Assembly (NCBI GenBank): GCA_013288075.1
Contig: JABDCQ010000014.1
Coordinates: 1 to 40,649 of the forward strand
DNA from: Chlamydiota bacterium
Lineage (GTDB): Bacteria; Chlamydiota; Chlamydiia; Chlamydiales; Rhabdochlamydiaceae
Reading direction: 5' to 3'
DNA length: 40,649 nt
Shown here one piece after another: positions 25,172 to 31,677 of the stretch. The notes below the pieces were generated by a model that did not search any database, was not told the DNA's origin, and saw nothing but the letters and a program-made list of their open reading frames with translations. The stretch's first letter is position 1, and every line of letters starts with the position of its first letter. The position numbers and the translations under genes are program-made.

Positions 25172-26449
25172 ATGAAAAATCTTTCAGATCTTAGACAAAC
25201 GTTTTCTCTTATTCTTGCCAAAGCTGTGCTTGAAGTATTTCCAAGTACGTTGCTTGTGGGCGGCTCTTCTGCAAAGTTTGGGTTTTATTACGACTTTGTC
25301 TTTCTTTTTGCTTTTAAAAAAGAGTTTTTCTCGCTCATCGAAGAAGCGATGCGTAAAATTCTTAAAGAAAAGCAGCCTTTTAAAAAATTAGAAATGGTCC
25401 CTGCCAACGCAGCTGATTTTTTGCGTTTTAAAAAACAGCCTTTAAGAGCTTATGAAGTAGAAAAAAGCCAAAAGAGCCTTGTCTTTCTTACGCAGATAGG
25501 GGAGTTTGTTGATTATAGTTTTGCTCTTCCTCTTCCACATGAAGGGTTCCCTCCTGTTTTTAAACTTTTAGATTTTAAAGAAAGGCAAGAAGATGAGGTT
25601 GTGACACGCATTTTTGCTACAGGCTTTTTTTTAAAAGATGAGCTCAAAGCTTTTCTAAAACAAGACGTGAGTTTTGATCCTGTAGATCATAAACAATTAG
25701 GGGAAGATCTTAAGCTTTTTGCTCCTTTAGAAGATCCGGGATACTGGGCCTTTCTTCCTAAGGGGGAGGCTGTAAGAGAGGTGCTCGTAAAATATTGGAA
25801 GGAAGCCTCTGTAAAACAAAATTTTCAGTTTGTAACAACACCTCGGAAGTTATCCGATGATCCTTCAAAAGAGATATTAGAAACGCATTTGGGCCTTTTT
25901 AAGGAGGGGCGCTTTGCTGAAATCACTTATGTAAACGATGAAGAAGCCGGCTTTGAGGGGATGCTAAACCCTAAAGGATATTTTTACGATCAGGAGCATA
26001 TTTTCTGTTCTGAGGAAGATCTTTTAAAAGAAACTATTTCCTCCTTGCAATTCATCTTAAAAATCTTTAAAATCACTGGCTTTGAATATAGTATGGTGCT
26101 TTGTCCTCATGGAGTGGGGAGGCTCGGTTCTTCTCCTCTTTGGAAAAAGCGCGTGCAGCTTTTCAAAAAGGCATTAGAAACAAGTTCTTTAAGCTATGTG
26201 ATTGATGTAGAAGAACCTGTTTTTGGGGGCCCAAGAGTAGAGATTCGCGTAAAAGATGATGTAGGCAAGCCTTGGGCTTGTTCTTTTGTGAAGTTAGAAT
26301 GTGTCTTGTTGCAAGATCTAAAGCTAACTAATGCTCTTTTAGTGCGCTCTACATTTGGGCGCTTTGAGCGATTTATGGCGCTTCTTTTAGAGCACACTAA
26401 GGAAGCTTCATCCTTTTATCAAGCTCTTGAGCGGATAAAAATGTTGTAG
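25172..26449 (+). CDS. Threonyl-tRNA-synthetase-like protein without key catalytic residues
   Basis: A 425-residue protein that follows the ThrRS chain but looks catalytically degenerate. Residues 37-125 resemble the N2 editing domain (GFYYDF, GEFVDYSFALPLPHEG). Then come RIFATGFFLKDELKAFL, DHKQLGEDLKLF, FLPKGEAVREVL (catalytic-domain start), GYFYDQEHIFC (like GFTQDDAHIFC), GGPRVEIRVKDDVGKPW (like YGPKIDVQVKDAIGREW) and GRFERFMALLLEH (like GSMERFIGILTEE). Missing are the CPGH zinc Cys, the motif 2 Arg, the third zinc ligand His (Val in LVRSTFG) and the whole anticodon domain. No Shine-Dalgarno is visible. The alignment is from memory of ThrRS motifs. Confidence 0.8.
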   Translation: MKNLSDLRQTFSLILAKAVLEVFPSTLLVGGSSAKFGFYYDFVFLFAFKKEFFSLIEEAMRKILKEKQPFKKLEMVPANAADFLRFKKQPLRAYEVEKSQKSLVFLTQIGEFVDYSFALPLPHEGFPPVFKLLDFKERQEDEVVTRIFATGFFLKDELKAFLKQDVSFDPVDHKQLGEDLKLFAPLEDPGYWAFLPKGEAVREVLVKYWKEASVKQNFQFVTTPRKLSDDPSKEILETHLGLFKEGRFAEITYVNDEEAGFEGMLNPKGYFYDQEHIFCSEEDLLKETISSLQFILKIFKITGFEYSMVLCPHGVGRLGSSPLWKKRVQLFKKALETSSLSYVIDVEEPVFGGPRVEIRVKDDVGKPWACSFVKLECVLLQDLKLTNALLVRSTFGRFERFMALLLEHTKEASSFYQALERIKML

Positions 26450-26550
26450 TTGTATCTTGCGCTCTATTGGAATTCGTGTTACGGTAGATACCCGTAATGA
26501 ATAGTTAATTAAGAGGGCTATAGCGCCCACGGGCAGAACGGAGAGAGAAT

Positions 26551-27102
26551 TTGAGAATTAACAGAGAAATACGAGCACCAAGAGTGCGCGTCATCGATAG
26601 TGATGGAAGTCAATTAGGAATTATCACCCTTGCAGAAGCGCTTTTTAAAGCAGAGCAAGTAGGGTTAGATCTGGTTGAAATATCTGCTGGAGCTGAACCT
26701 CCTGTATGCAAAATTATCGATTACGGAAAATTCCGCTACCAGGTGACGAAAAAAGAGAAAGAAAGTAAGAAATCACAGCACCAAGTAAAAGTTAAGGAAA
26801 TCAAGGTAAAACCAAACACCGATTCGCATGATTTAGAAACGAAAACAAAGCATGCTAGGGAATTTCTTGTTAAGGGAAATAAAGTGCGTGTTACCTGTGT
26901 TTTCCGCGGCAGAGAAATGATGCACCCAGAGTTTGGTCATAAGCTTTTAAAACAAATGACGGATGATTTATCTGATGTCGGGACTCCGGAAGCACCTTCT
27001 AAAATGATGGGTAAAACTTTGTCGATTGTCATTGGGCCAGGAGCCAAAGCAGTAGCTAGAAAAACGCCTGCTATAGAAAATAAACCGAAATTGGGAGAGT
27101 AA
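26551..27102 (+). CDS. infC: Translation initiation factor IF-3
   Basis: Keeps 30S subunits free and checks start codons. The product begins at TTG (26551), with GGAG about seven bases upstream, giving MRINREIRAPRVRVI, the usual beginning; no ATG is available in frame nearby. A rare start codon fits the known self-control of IF-3 on its own message. The 183 residues carry ALFKAEQVGLDLVEI, CKIIDYGKFRYQ (linker) and the C-terminal KEIKVKPNTDSHD and VRVTCVFRGREM blocks. It is followed by rpmI after five bases. The leader (26460-26550) includes short hairpins (GGGC-tatagc-GCCC) of unclear role. Confidence 0.96.
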   Translation: MRINREIRAPRVRVIDSDGSQLGIITLAEALFKAEQVGLDLVEISAGAEPPVCKIIDYGKFRYQVTKKEKESKKSQHQVKVKEIKVKPNTDSHDLETKTKHAREFLVKGNKVRVTCVFRGREMMHPEFGHKLLKQMTDDLSDVGTPEAPSKMMGKTLSIVIGPGAKAVARKTPAIENKPKLGE

Positions 27103-27107
27103 AGATC

Positions 27108-27323
27108 GTGGCAAAAGCAAAAGTAAAAGTAAAAATGAAAACAAAGAAAGCTGTTAAGGCAAGGTTTAAAGTAACCGGAACGGGAAAACTCCTACGTAGC
27201 CATCCCGGCCGTCGCCATATTTTAACCAAGAAAGCATCTAATCGCAAAAGACGTTTGCGTAAAGATGCTCTTGTCGATGCTGGACAAACAAAAATGTACG
27301 CTCGCCTTATGGGTGTAGCTTAA
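27108..27323 (+). CDS. rpmI: 50S ribosomal protein L35
   Basis: A 71-residue, very basic protein. KMKTKKAVKARFKVTGTGKL and HPGRRHILTKKASNRKRRLRK are the L35 signature. The GTG start (27108) gives an N-terminus a few residues longer than usual (AKAKVKV). It is the second gene of infC-rpmI-rplT. Confidence 0.95.
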   Translation: MAKAKVKVKMKTKKAVKARFKVTGTGKLLRSHPGRRHILTKKASNRKRRLRKDALVDAGQTKMYARLMGVA

Positions 27324-27341
27324 TAACCGGAGAATTTTAAC

Positions 27342-27701
27342 ATGGTAAGAGTAACAAACGCGGTAGCACGCCACCGCAAGACAAAAAGGCTCTATAAAAG
27401 AGCAAAAGGATTTGTAGGAGACAGAAAAAACCACATTCGTCTAACCTATGATGCCGTTTTGTCAGCAATGGCTTTTAATTATCGTCACCGTAAAGAAAGA
27501 AAAAGAAACTTTAGAAAGATTTGGACAACGCGTCTTAGCGTAGCCGCAAAAATCAATGGCATTTCTTACAGTAAATTTATTCATGGCCTTAAAAAAGTAG
27601 GCTGTGCATTAAACCGTAAAGTGCTTTCTGAAATGTCTATTAAAGATCCAGCTAGCTTCGCACACGTTGCAAGCGCAGCAAAAAATGGATTGTTAGCTTA
27701 A
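27342..27701 (+). CDS. rplT: 50S ribosomal protein L20
   Basis: L20 binds 23S rRNA early in 50S assembly and in many bacteria represses the infC-rpmI-rplT message. The 119 residues show VARHRKTKRLYKRAKGFVGD, HRKERKRNFRKIWTTRL, INGISYSKFIHGLKK and NRKVLSEMSIKDPASF. CCGGAG lies about ten bases before the ATG. A strong terminator hairpin begins 10 bases after the stop. Confidence 0.97.
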   Translation: MVRVTNAVARHRKTKRLYKRAKGFVGDRKNHIRLTYDAVLSAMAFNYRHRKERKRNFRKIWTTRLSVAAKINGISYSKFIHGLKKVGCALNRKVLSEMSIKDPASFAHVASAAKNGLLA

Positions 27702-27711
27702 GTTTTATTAT

Positions 27712-27737
27712 GCGGTAGGGCCTATTGGCCTTACCGC
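27712..27737 (+). terminator. Terminator hairpin after rplT
   Basis: GCGGTAGGGCC - TATT - GGCCTTACCGC, an 11-bp stem with one G-T pair, followed by TTCCTCTT. It ends the infC-rpmI-rplT unit just before palindrome G. Confidence 0.75.
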
Positions 27738-27750
27738 TTCCTCTTATAAG

Positions 27751-27938
27751 AAGAATAACCTAGAGCGATAATTTTTTTCTCTCTCCTCTTTTCTTCCCTC
27801 TGTGGTTTCTTCCCTCTGTGGTTAATTCTTTGGCTAACGCTTGAGCGCGCACAAGACTTGCATTTTTTTAACCACAGAGGCAAGAAACCACAGAGGAAGA
27901 AAAGAGGAGAGAAAGAAATATCTCTTTATGTTATTCTT
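27751..27938. repeat. Palindromic repeat copy G
   Basis: Tips AAGAATAAC / GTTATTCTT are specific to this copy and complementary. The core arms are present; the inner left arm is TTCCCT while the right is AGGCAA. The loop is of the TTTGGCTAACGCTTGAGCGC type. It lies between the rplT terminator and pheS. Confidence 0.92.
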
Positions 27939-27979
27939 CTAAGTATTATGCAACAACGCCCTTTTTAACTCTGGATTGT

Positions 27980-28999
27980 ATGGAAGACAAAGTTTCTTTA
28001 CTTAGAGAGCAATTTCAAAACGATTTTAGCAAAATTACAGAGCTTAAAGATGTAGAGGAGCTCAAGGTTAAATATCTTGGGAAAAAAGGTCCTGTGCAAG
28101 AGCTTATGCTAGAGCTTCGCAACTGCCCGCCGGACACAAGACCCCTTCTTGGCAAACTCATTAACGAATTAAAAGAAGAGTTCTCTCGCCTTTGCGAGCA
28201 GGGAATCGAAGGCTTATCGGCTTCAGAAGAGGCTAGAAAACTTTTAGAAGAAAAGATAGATGTCACTTTGTCTGGACGCACCTCTTTTGCAGGAAGAAAA
28301 CACCCTATAACACTTATTATGGACGAGGTTTTAGCGATCCTCACCGGAATGGGTTTTTCTGTGCAGTACGGCCCTGATATCGATTCTGATTATTACAATT
28401 ACGAAGGGTTAAATTTCCCTCCCGATCATCCTGCAAGAGATATGCAAGACACTTTTTATCTCTCAGAAAATATGCTTTTGCGCTCCCACACATCTAATAC
28501 GCAACTGCGCATTATGGAAGCGCATACGCCCCCTCTTCGCGTTGTCATGCCAGGCACTGTGTATCGCAATGAAACCATTAGCGCAAGATCGCACGTATTT
28601 TTCCACCAAGTAGAAGGCATGTACATCGATAAGCACGTATCTTTTGGCGACTTGTTTGCGACAATGGATGAATTTTGGAGTAAACTTTTTAAGACAGAAG
28701 TAGAAACCCGTTTTCGCCCTAGTTTTTTCCCTTTTGTTGAACCTGGTTTAGAAGTAGATATTAAATGTACTTCTTGCTTAGGCAAGGGATGCCGGCTTTG
28801 TAAGAATACAGGCTGGTTAGAAGTAGGCGGCGCTGGAATGATTCACCCTGAAGTGTTAAAAAATGGGGGGATTGATCCTGAAGTGTATTCGGGTTATGCT
28901 TGGGGCCTTGGCATTGAGCGTTTAGCGATGCTTCGCTACGGCATGAAAGACATTCGCATGTTTACAGAAAATGATTTGCGTTTCCTCAATCAATTTTAG
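27980..28999 (+). CDS. pheS: Phenylalanine-tRNA ligase alpha subunit
   Basis: The catalytic subunit of the alpha2-beta2 PheRS. The 339 residues have an N-terminal coiled coil, then HPITLIMDEVLAILTGMGF, FYLSENMLLRSHTSNTQLR, TVYRNETISARSHVFFHQVEG (motif 2) and the motif 3 block GYAWGLGIERLAMLRYG. A small Cys cluster (CTSCLGKGCRLC) occurs between them, as in many PheS. pheT is not in the window. Linkage after rplT is as in chlamydiae. Confidence 0.96.
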   Translation: MEDKVSLLREQFQNDFSKITELKDVEELKVKYLGKKGPVQELMLELRNCPPDTRPLLGKLINELKEEFSRLCEQGIEGLSASEEARKLLEEKIDVTLSGRTSFAGRKHPITLIMDEVLAILTGMGFSVQYGPDIDSDYYNYEGLNFPPDHPARDMQDTFYLSENMLLRSHTSNTQLRIMEAHTPPLRVVMPGTVYRNETISARSHVFFHQVEGMYIDKHVSFGDLFATMDEFWSKLFKTEVETRFRPSFFPFVEPGLEVDIKCTSCLGKGCRLCKNTGWLEVGGAGMIHPEVLKNGGIDPEVYSGYAWGLGIERLAMLRYGMKDIRMFTENDLRFLNQF

Positions 29000-29067
29000 A
29001 GGAATAGCGTTTCTTCTTGAATTTATTTGATGTATCGCTATAATTTTGCAGATCTTAAGTTTCTTTT

Positions 29068-29152
29068 GGAAGAGTGGCAGAGTGGCCTATCGCGTCTGTC
29101 TTGAAAACAGAAGTCGGGCAACCGACCGTGGGTTCGAATCCTACCTCTTCCG
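29068..29152 (+). tRNA. tRNA-Ser (TGA)
   Basis: A class II tRNA of 85 bases: acceptor GGAAGAG with CTCTTCC, anticodon stem TCTGT-CTTGAAA-ACAGA with anticodon TGA (codon UCA), a variable arm GTCGGGCAACCGAC, T loop TTCGAAT and discriminator G at 29152. CCA is not encoded. Confidence 0.95.
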
Positions 29153-29159
29153 ACACCTC

Positions 29160-29197
29160 AAAACCCTTGGGTTCTCCCAAGGGTTTTGTTTTTTTTG
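29160..29197 (+). terminator. Terminator after tRNA-Ser
   Basis: AAAACCCTTGGG - TTCT - CCCAAGGGTTTT followed by GTTTTTTTT. A perfect 12-bp stem and a T-run, 7 bases after the tRNA. Confidence 0.93.
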
Positions 29198-29273
29198 CTT
29201 TATTGTAAAATTAATAAAATCTTAATATTTTTACTGTATAATACTGTAATATTTCTAATTTAAGGAGATTAAA

Positions 29274-29828
29274 ATGAGTATTTTAGCAGAAAGATCAGAA
29301 GCAACAAGAGCACTTGCTTATATTGAAGAGAGGGATAATTTTATAGCTACAGCAAAAAAATGGGTACGTTCTGGACAATATAAATTGATTGATCCAGCAA
29401 GTTTTAATGAAACCTCTGAGGTTTCGAGGCGTACATTGAAAGTAGGCGTTTTAATTAACTCTCAAATAACGATAAACTCGAGAGATTTATATCTTATTTA
29501 TAATGTAATTGCTTATAATACTATTAATAGCTTTAGAGGAAAGATCAAATGCGATAATGTGGAAGATTTATCTGTTACTTATTCCAATCTAAAAAGTAAA
29601 GAGTTGACCTCCGCATTTACTGTTTATCATGTTCACTTATTGCCGAACGTCCGCTTTCTGAATCCTCCTAATTCTTTTGATGAGGGCTATAGTATAAAAA
29701 AAGAGGATTCTAAAGGAAGAGACTCTACAAAAAAAACAGTTCTAATAGCCTCAGATCGATTGGAAAAAAACCAACAAAACCAACGAAAATTAAGACATGC
29801 CATCTTCGAGCTGAGAAGACAAAAATAA
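29274..29828 (+). CDS. Hypothetical protein
   Basis: A 184-residue protein I do not recognise. It has no signal peptide or membrane segment. The N-terminal third is helical (RSEATRALAYIEERDNFIATAKKW); the middle is beta-rich (LKVGVLINSQITINSRDLYLIYNVI); the C-terminus is basic and charged (NQQNQRKLRHAIFELRRQK). AAGGAG lies eight bases before the ATG, and TATAAT at 29237-29242 could be its -10 box, without a clear -35. It stands alone between tRNA-Ser and palindrome H. Confidence 0.7.
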   Translation: MSILAERSEATRALAYIEERDNFIATAKKWVRSGQYKLIDPASFNETSEVSRRTLKVGVLINSQITINSRDLYLIYNVIAYNTINSFRGKIKCDNVEDLSVTYSNLKSKELTSAFTVYHVHLLPNVRFLNPPNSFDEGYSIKKEDSKGRDSTKKTVLIASDRLEKNQQNQRKLRHAIFELRRQK

Positions 29829-29836
29829 CTAAAAGA

Positions 29837-30013
29837 AAACAAAGAGGGATAAATTTTCTTTCTCTCTTTTCTTCCTCTGTGGTTTCTTGTCTCTGTGGTT
29901 AATTCTTTGGCTAACGCTTGAGCGCGCAAGATCTTGCATTTTTTTTAACCACAGAGACAAGAAACCACAGAGGAAGAAAAGAGAGAGAGAAAAAAATTTT
30001 ATCCCTCTTTGTT
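29837..30013. repeat. Palindromic repeat copy H
   Basis: The cleanest copy: tips AACAAAGAGGGATAAA and TTTATCCCTCTTTGTT are fully complementary, and all inner blocks pair. The loop is TTTGGCTAACGCTTGAGCGC followed by AAGATCTTGCAT and a T-run. It begins nine bases after the hypothetical gene's stop and ends about 50 bases before doxX. Confidence 0.94.
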
Positions 30014-30065
30014 TAGCTTGCATTTTTTTTGGGTATTTTCTAGGTTGGTCTAAAAGGAGGAGTTT

Positions 30066-30458
30066 ATGAAGTATGTGATGCTAGTAGGGCGGATATTCTA
30101 TTCAGCCATTTTTATTTTGGCTTCTTTTGGGCATTTTTCTATGGAGACGGTAAAATTTGCAGCAGCAAAGTCTGTCCCTATTCCGGAAGTTTTAGTTCCT
30201 TTATCAGGATTAATGCTCTTTTGCGGAGGGCTTAGCGTCCTTTTGGGATACAGAGCTAAGTGGGGAGCATGGCTTCTTGTGATTTTTCTTATTCCCACAA
30301 CGTTTTTGATTCATAATTTTTGGGTGCACAAAGATCCTGTCGCCTTTAGTACCCAGCAAGCGATGTTTTTGAAGAATCTAGCTCTTATGGGTGGCGCTAT
30401 TTTTATCGCTTATTTTGGTTCAGGTCCTTTAAGCCTAAGCAAACAACGCAAAAAATAA
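30066..30458 (+). CDS. DoxX-family membrane protein
   Basis: A 130-residue four-helix membrane protein. It starts GRIFYSAIFILASFGHF and continues with LSGLMLFCGGLSVLLGYRAKWGAWLLVIFLIPTTFLIHNFW and a final helix NLALMGGAIFIAYFGSG, the DoxX/SURF4-like pattern. Members sit in the inner membrane and have been linked to redox stress or quinone chemistry; the role here is unknown. A strong AAAGGAGGAG precedes the ATG. A hairpin (30483-30507) follows. Confidence 0.88.
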   Translation: MKYVMLVGRIFYSAIFILASFGHFSMETVKFAAAKSVPIPEVLVPLSGLMLFCGGLSVLLGYRAKWGAWLLVIFLIPTTFLIHNFWVHKDPVAFSTQQAMFLKNLALMGGAIFIAYFGSGPLSLSKQRKK

Positions 30459-30465
30459 TTTTCCC

Positions 30466-30482
30466 GAGGTTGTTTGGGTATA
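30466..30482 (+). repeat. Solo arm end of second palindrome family
   Basis: GAGGTTGTTTGGGTATA is identical to 31605-31621, the right tip of the palindrome at 31447-31622, and inverted relative to its left tip. No partner arm lies nearby, so it looks like a remnant or a landing site. Confidence 0.75.
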
Positions 30483-30510
30483 TGCACGGCAATCTCTTTG
30501 TCGTGCATTT
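30483..30510 (+). terminator. Likely terminator hairpin after the DoxX gene
   Basis: TGCACGGCAA - TCTCT - TTGTCGTGCA, a 10-bp stem with one G-T pair, followed by TTTCC. It lies 24 bases after the stop of the DoxX-family gene. Confidence 0.55.
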
Positions 30511-30589
30511 CCATTGAGTATTTACATTCCCTTCAGTAAGCTTTTCCTTATAATTAACGTTTCTTTATTGCGTTAGGTTGAGGAGGAGG

Positions 30590-31441
30590 ATGAAAAAACT
30601 TTGTGCTGTGCTTTGTTTAAGTTGTGGGCTTTGTTTTGGGCAAAGAGGGGAGTTGGATATCAGTTTTTTGGGTTCTAATGCAGTGCATTTAGTTGTAAAA
30701 GAAGGGGAGGTTGGTGATGCCATCCAGGCTGTAGCTGCGCTTGAAAATGGGGCATTTGAGCATTACAACGGATTTTGGTGGGAAAATCTTTTACCGAGCG
30801 ATCCGGCTACTTGTGCGGCTCAAGTTTCAGCTGATTGGTCTTTTGAATATTTAAGAGCTATTCTTGTGTTAAAAAATACAGGAGTCAAATTCTACAATGG
30901 CCTTTCTTGGGAAGAATTGCATGATAGTGGTTGGAGTAGGGGTATTTCTCAGTTAAGTGTGGACTGGACTTACGAAAGGCCTGGGATTGTATTGGGATTG
31001 AAAGATGGAGCTTTACAGTATTATAATGGCCGTATTTGGAAAGAACTTCAAAATAGCGGTTGGGGAGAGGAGATCACTTCTCTTGATGTGTCTTGGGGCT
31101 GGTTTGATCCTTTACTTGTTCTTGGGCTTGAAGGAGGAGACATCATGTATTATGATGGAAAATCTGATAGCTGGTATGAACTTTTAGATAACCGCTTAGG
31201 ATCTGCTGCTACCCAAATTTCTGTAGAATTCTGGAAAAAAGACAAATTACGCATTGTAGCAGGCTTAAAAAACGGTTCTGTTATTTTTTTTGATGGGGAA
31301 AATTGGCAAGAATTGGATGCGCCTCTTTTAGATGATCCTATTTCCTCTATGTCTGTTGATTGGAAAGAAGGAATGCCCCCTCGTATTGTGTGCGTCCAAG
31401 GCCAATGTATTCATCATTTTGATGGAGAAGAGTGGAAATAG
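30590..31441 (+). CDS. Secreted propeller-like repeat protein
   Basis: The start at ATG 30590 follows AGGAGGAGG and gives a clear signal peptide, MKKLCAVLCLSCGLCFG, cleaved near residue 17. The mature part consists of about six repeats of about 42 residues, each of the form hydrophobic strand - GLKDG - YYNG - x-W-x-EL - spacer - V-x-W. Examples are VLKNTGVKFYNGLSWEEL, GLKDGALQYYNGRIWKEL and GLKNGSVIFFDGENWQEL. This spacing suggests beta-propeller blades, perhaps closed by the N-terminal strand LDISFLGSNAVHLVV. The ligand is unknown. The last repeat stops right after HHFDGEEWK, and a second-family palindrome begins five bases later. Confidence 0.8.
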   Translation: MKKLCAVLCLSCGLCFGQRGELDISFLGSNAVHLVVKEGEVGDAIQAVAALENGAFEHYNGFWWENLLPSDPATCAAQVSADWSFEYLRAILVLKNTGVKFYNGLSWEELHDSGWSRGISQLSVDWTYERPGIVLGLKDGALQYYNGRIWKELQNSGWGEEITSLDVSWGWFDPLLVLGLEGGDIMYYDGKSDSWYELLDNRLGSAATQISVEFWKKDKLRIVAGLKNGSVIFFDGENWQELDAPLLDDPISSMSVDWKEGMPPRIVCVQGQCIHHFDGEEWK

Positions 31442-31446
31442 TTGTG

Positions 31447-31622
31447 TATACCCAAACAACCTCAAAAGTCGGCCAAGGGACGGGTTCAAAGCGCCTAAAA
31501 TCGACGATCGTAAATGACCCTGTATTTACTAATACAGAGTCATTTACGAAGCCTGCGGTCGTCGATTTTCGGCAGCTTTCAATCCCGTCCCTTGGCCGAC
31601 TTTTGAGGTTGTTTGGGTATAT
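31447..31622. repeat. Second-family palindrome, copy 2
   Basis: Outer arms TATACCCAAACAACCTCAAA…GGGACGGG pair with the complement ending at 31622. The core (AAAATCGACGATCGTAAATG, CTGTATTTACTAATACAG, CATTTACGAAGCCTGCGGTC, GTCGATTTT) matches 19385-19557 in the same direction. The arm-core joints are exchanged: TTCAAAGCGCC is on the left and GGCAGCTTTCAAT on the right, the reverse of copy 1. Confidence 0.9.
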
Positions 31623-31677
31623 ATCTCTTTCTCTCTCTATTCTGAAAATTTTTATAAACCCTTTTAGGTTCATTTTC

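Noticed and set aside
31432-31677. N-terminal extension of the M16 protease
   Set aside because: It would be translated from the palindrome; the ATG at 31678 opens a proper signal peptide.
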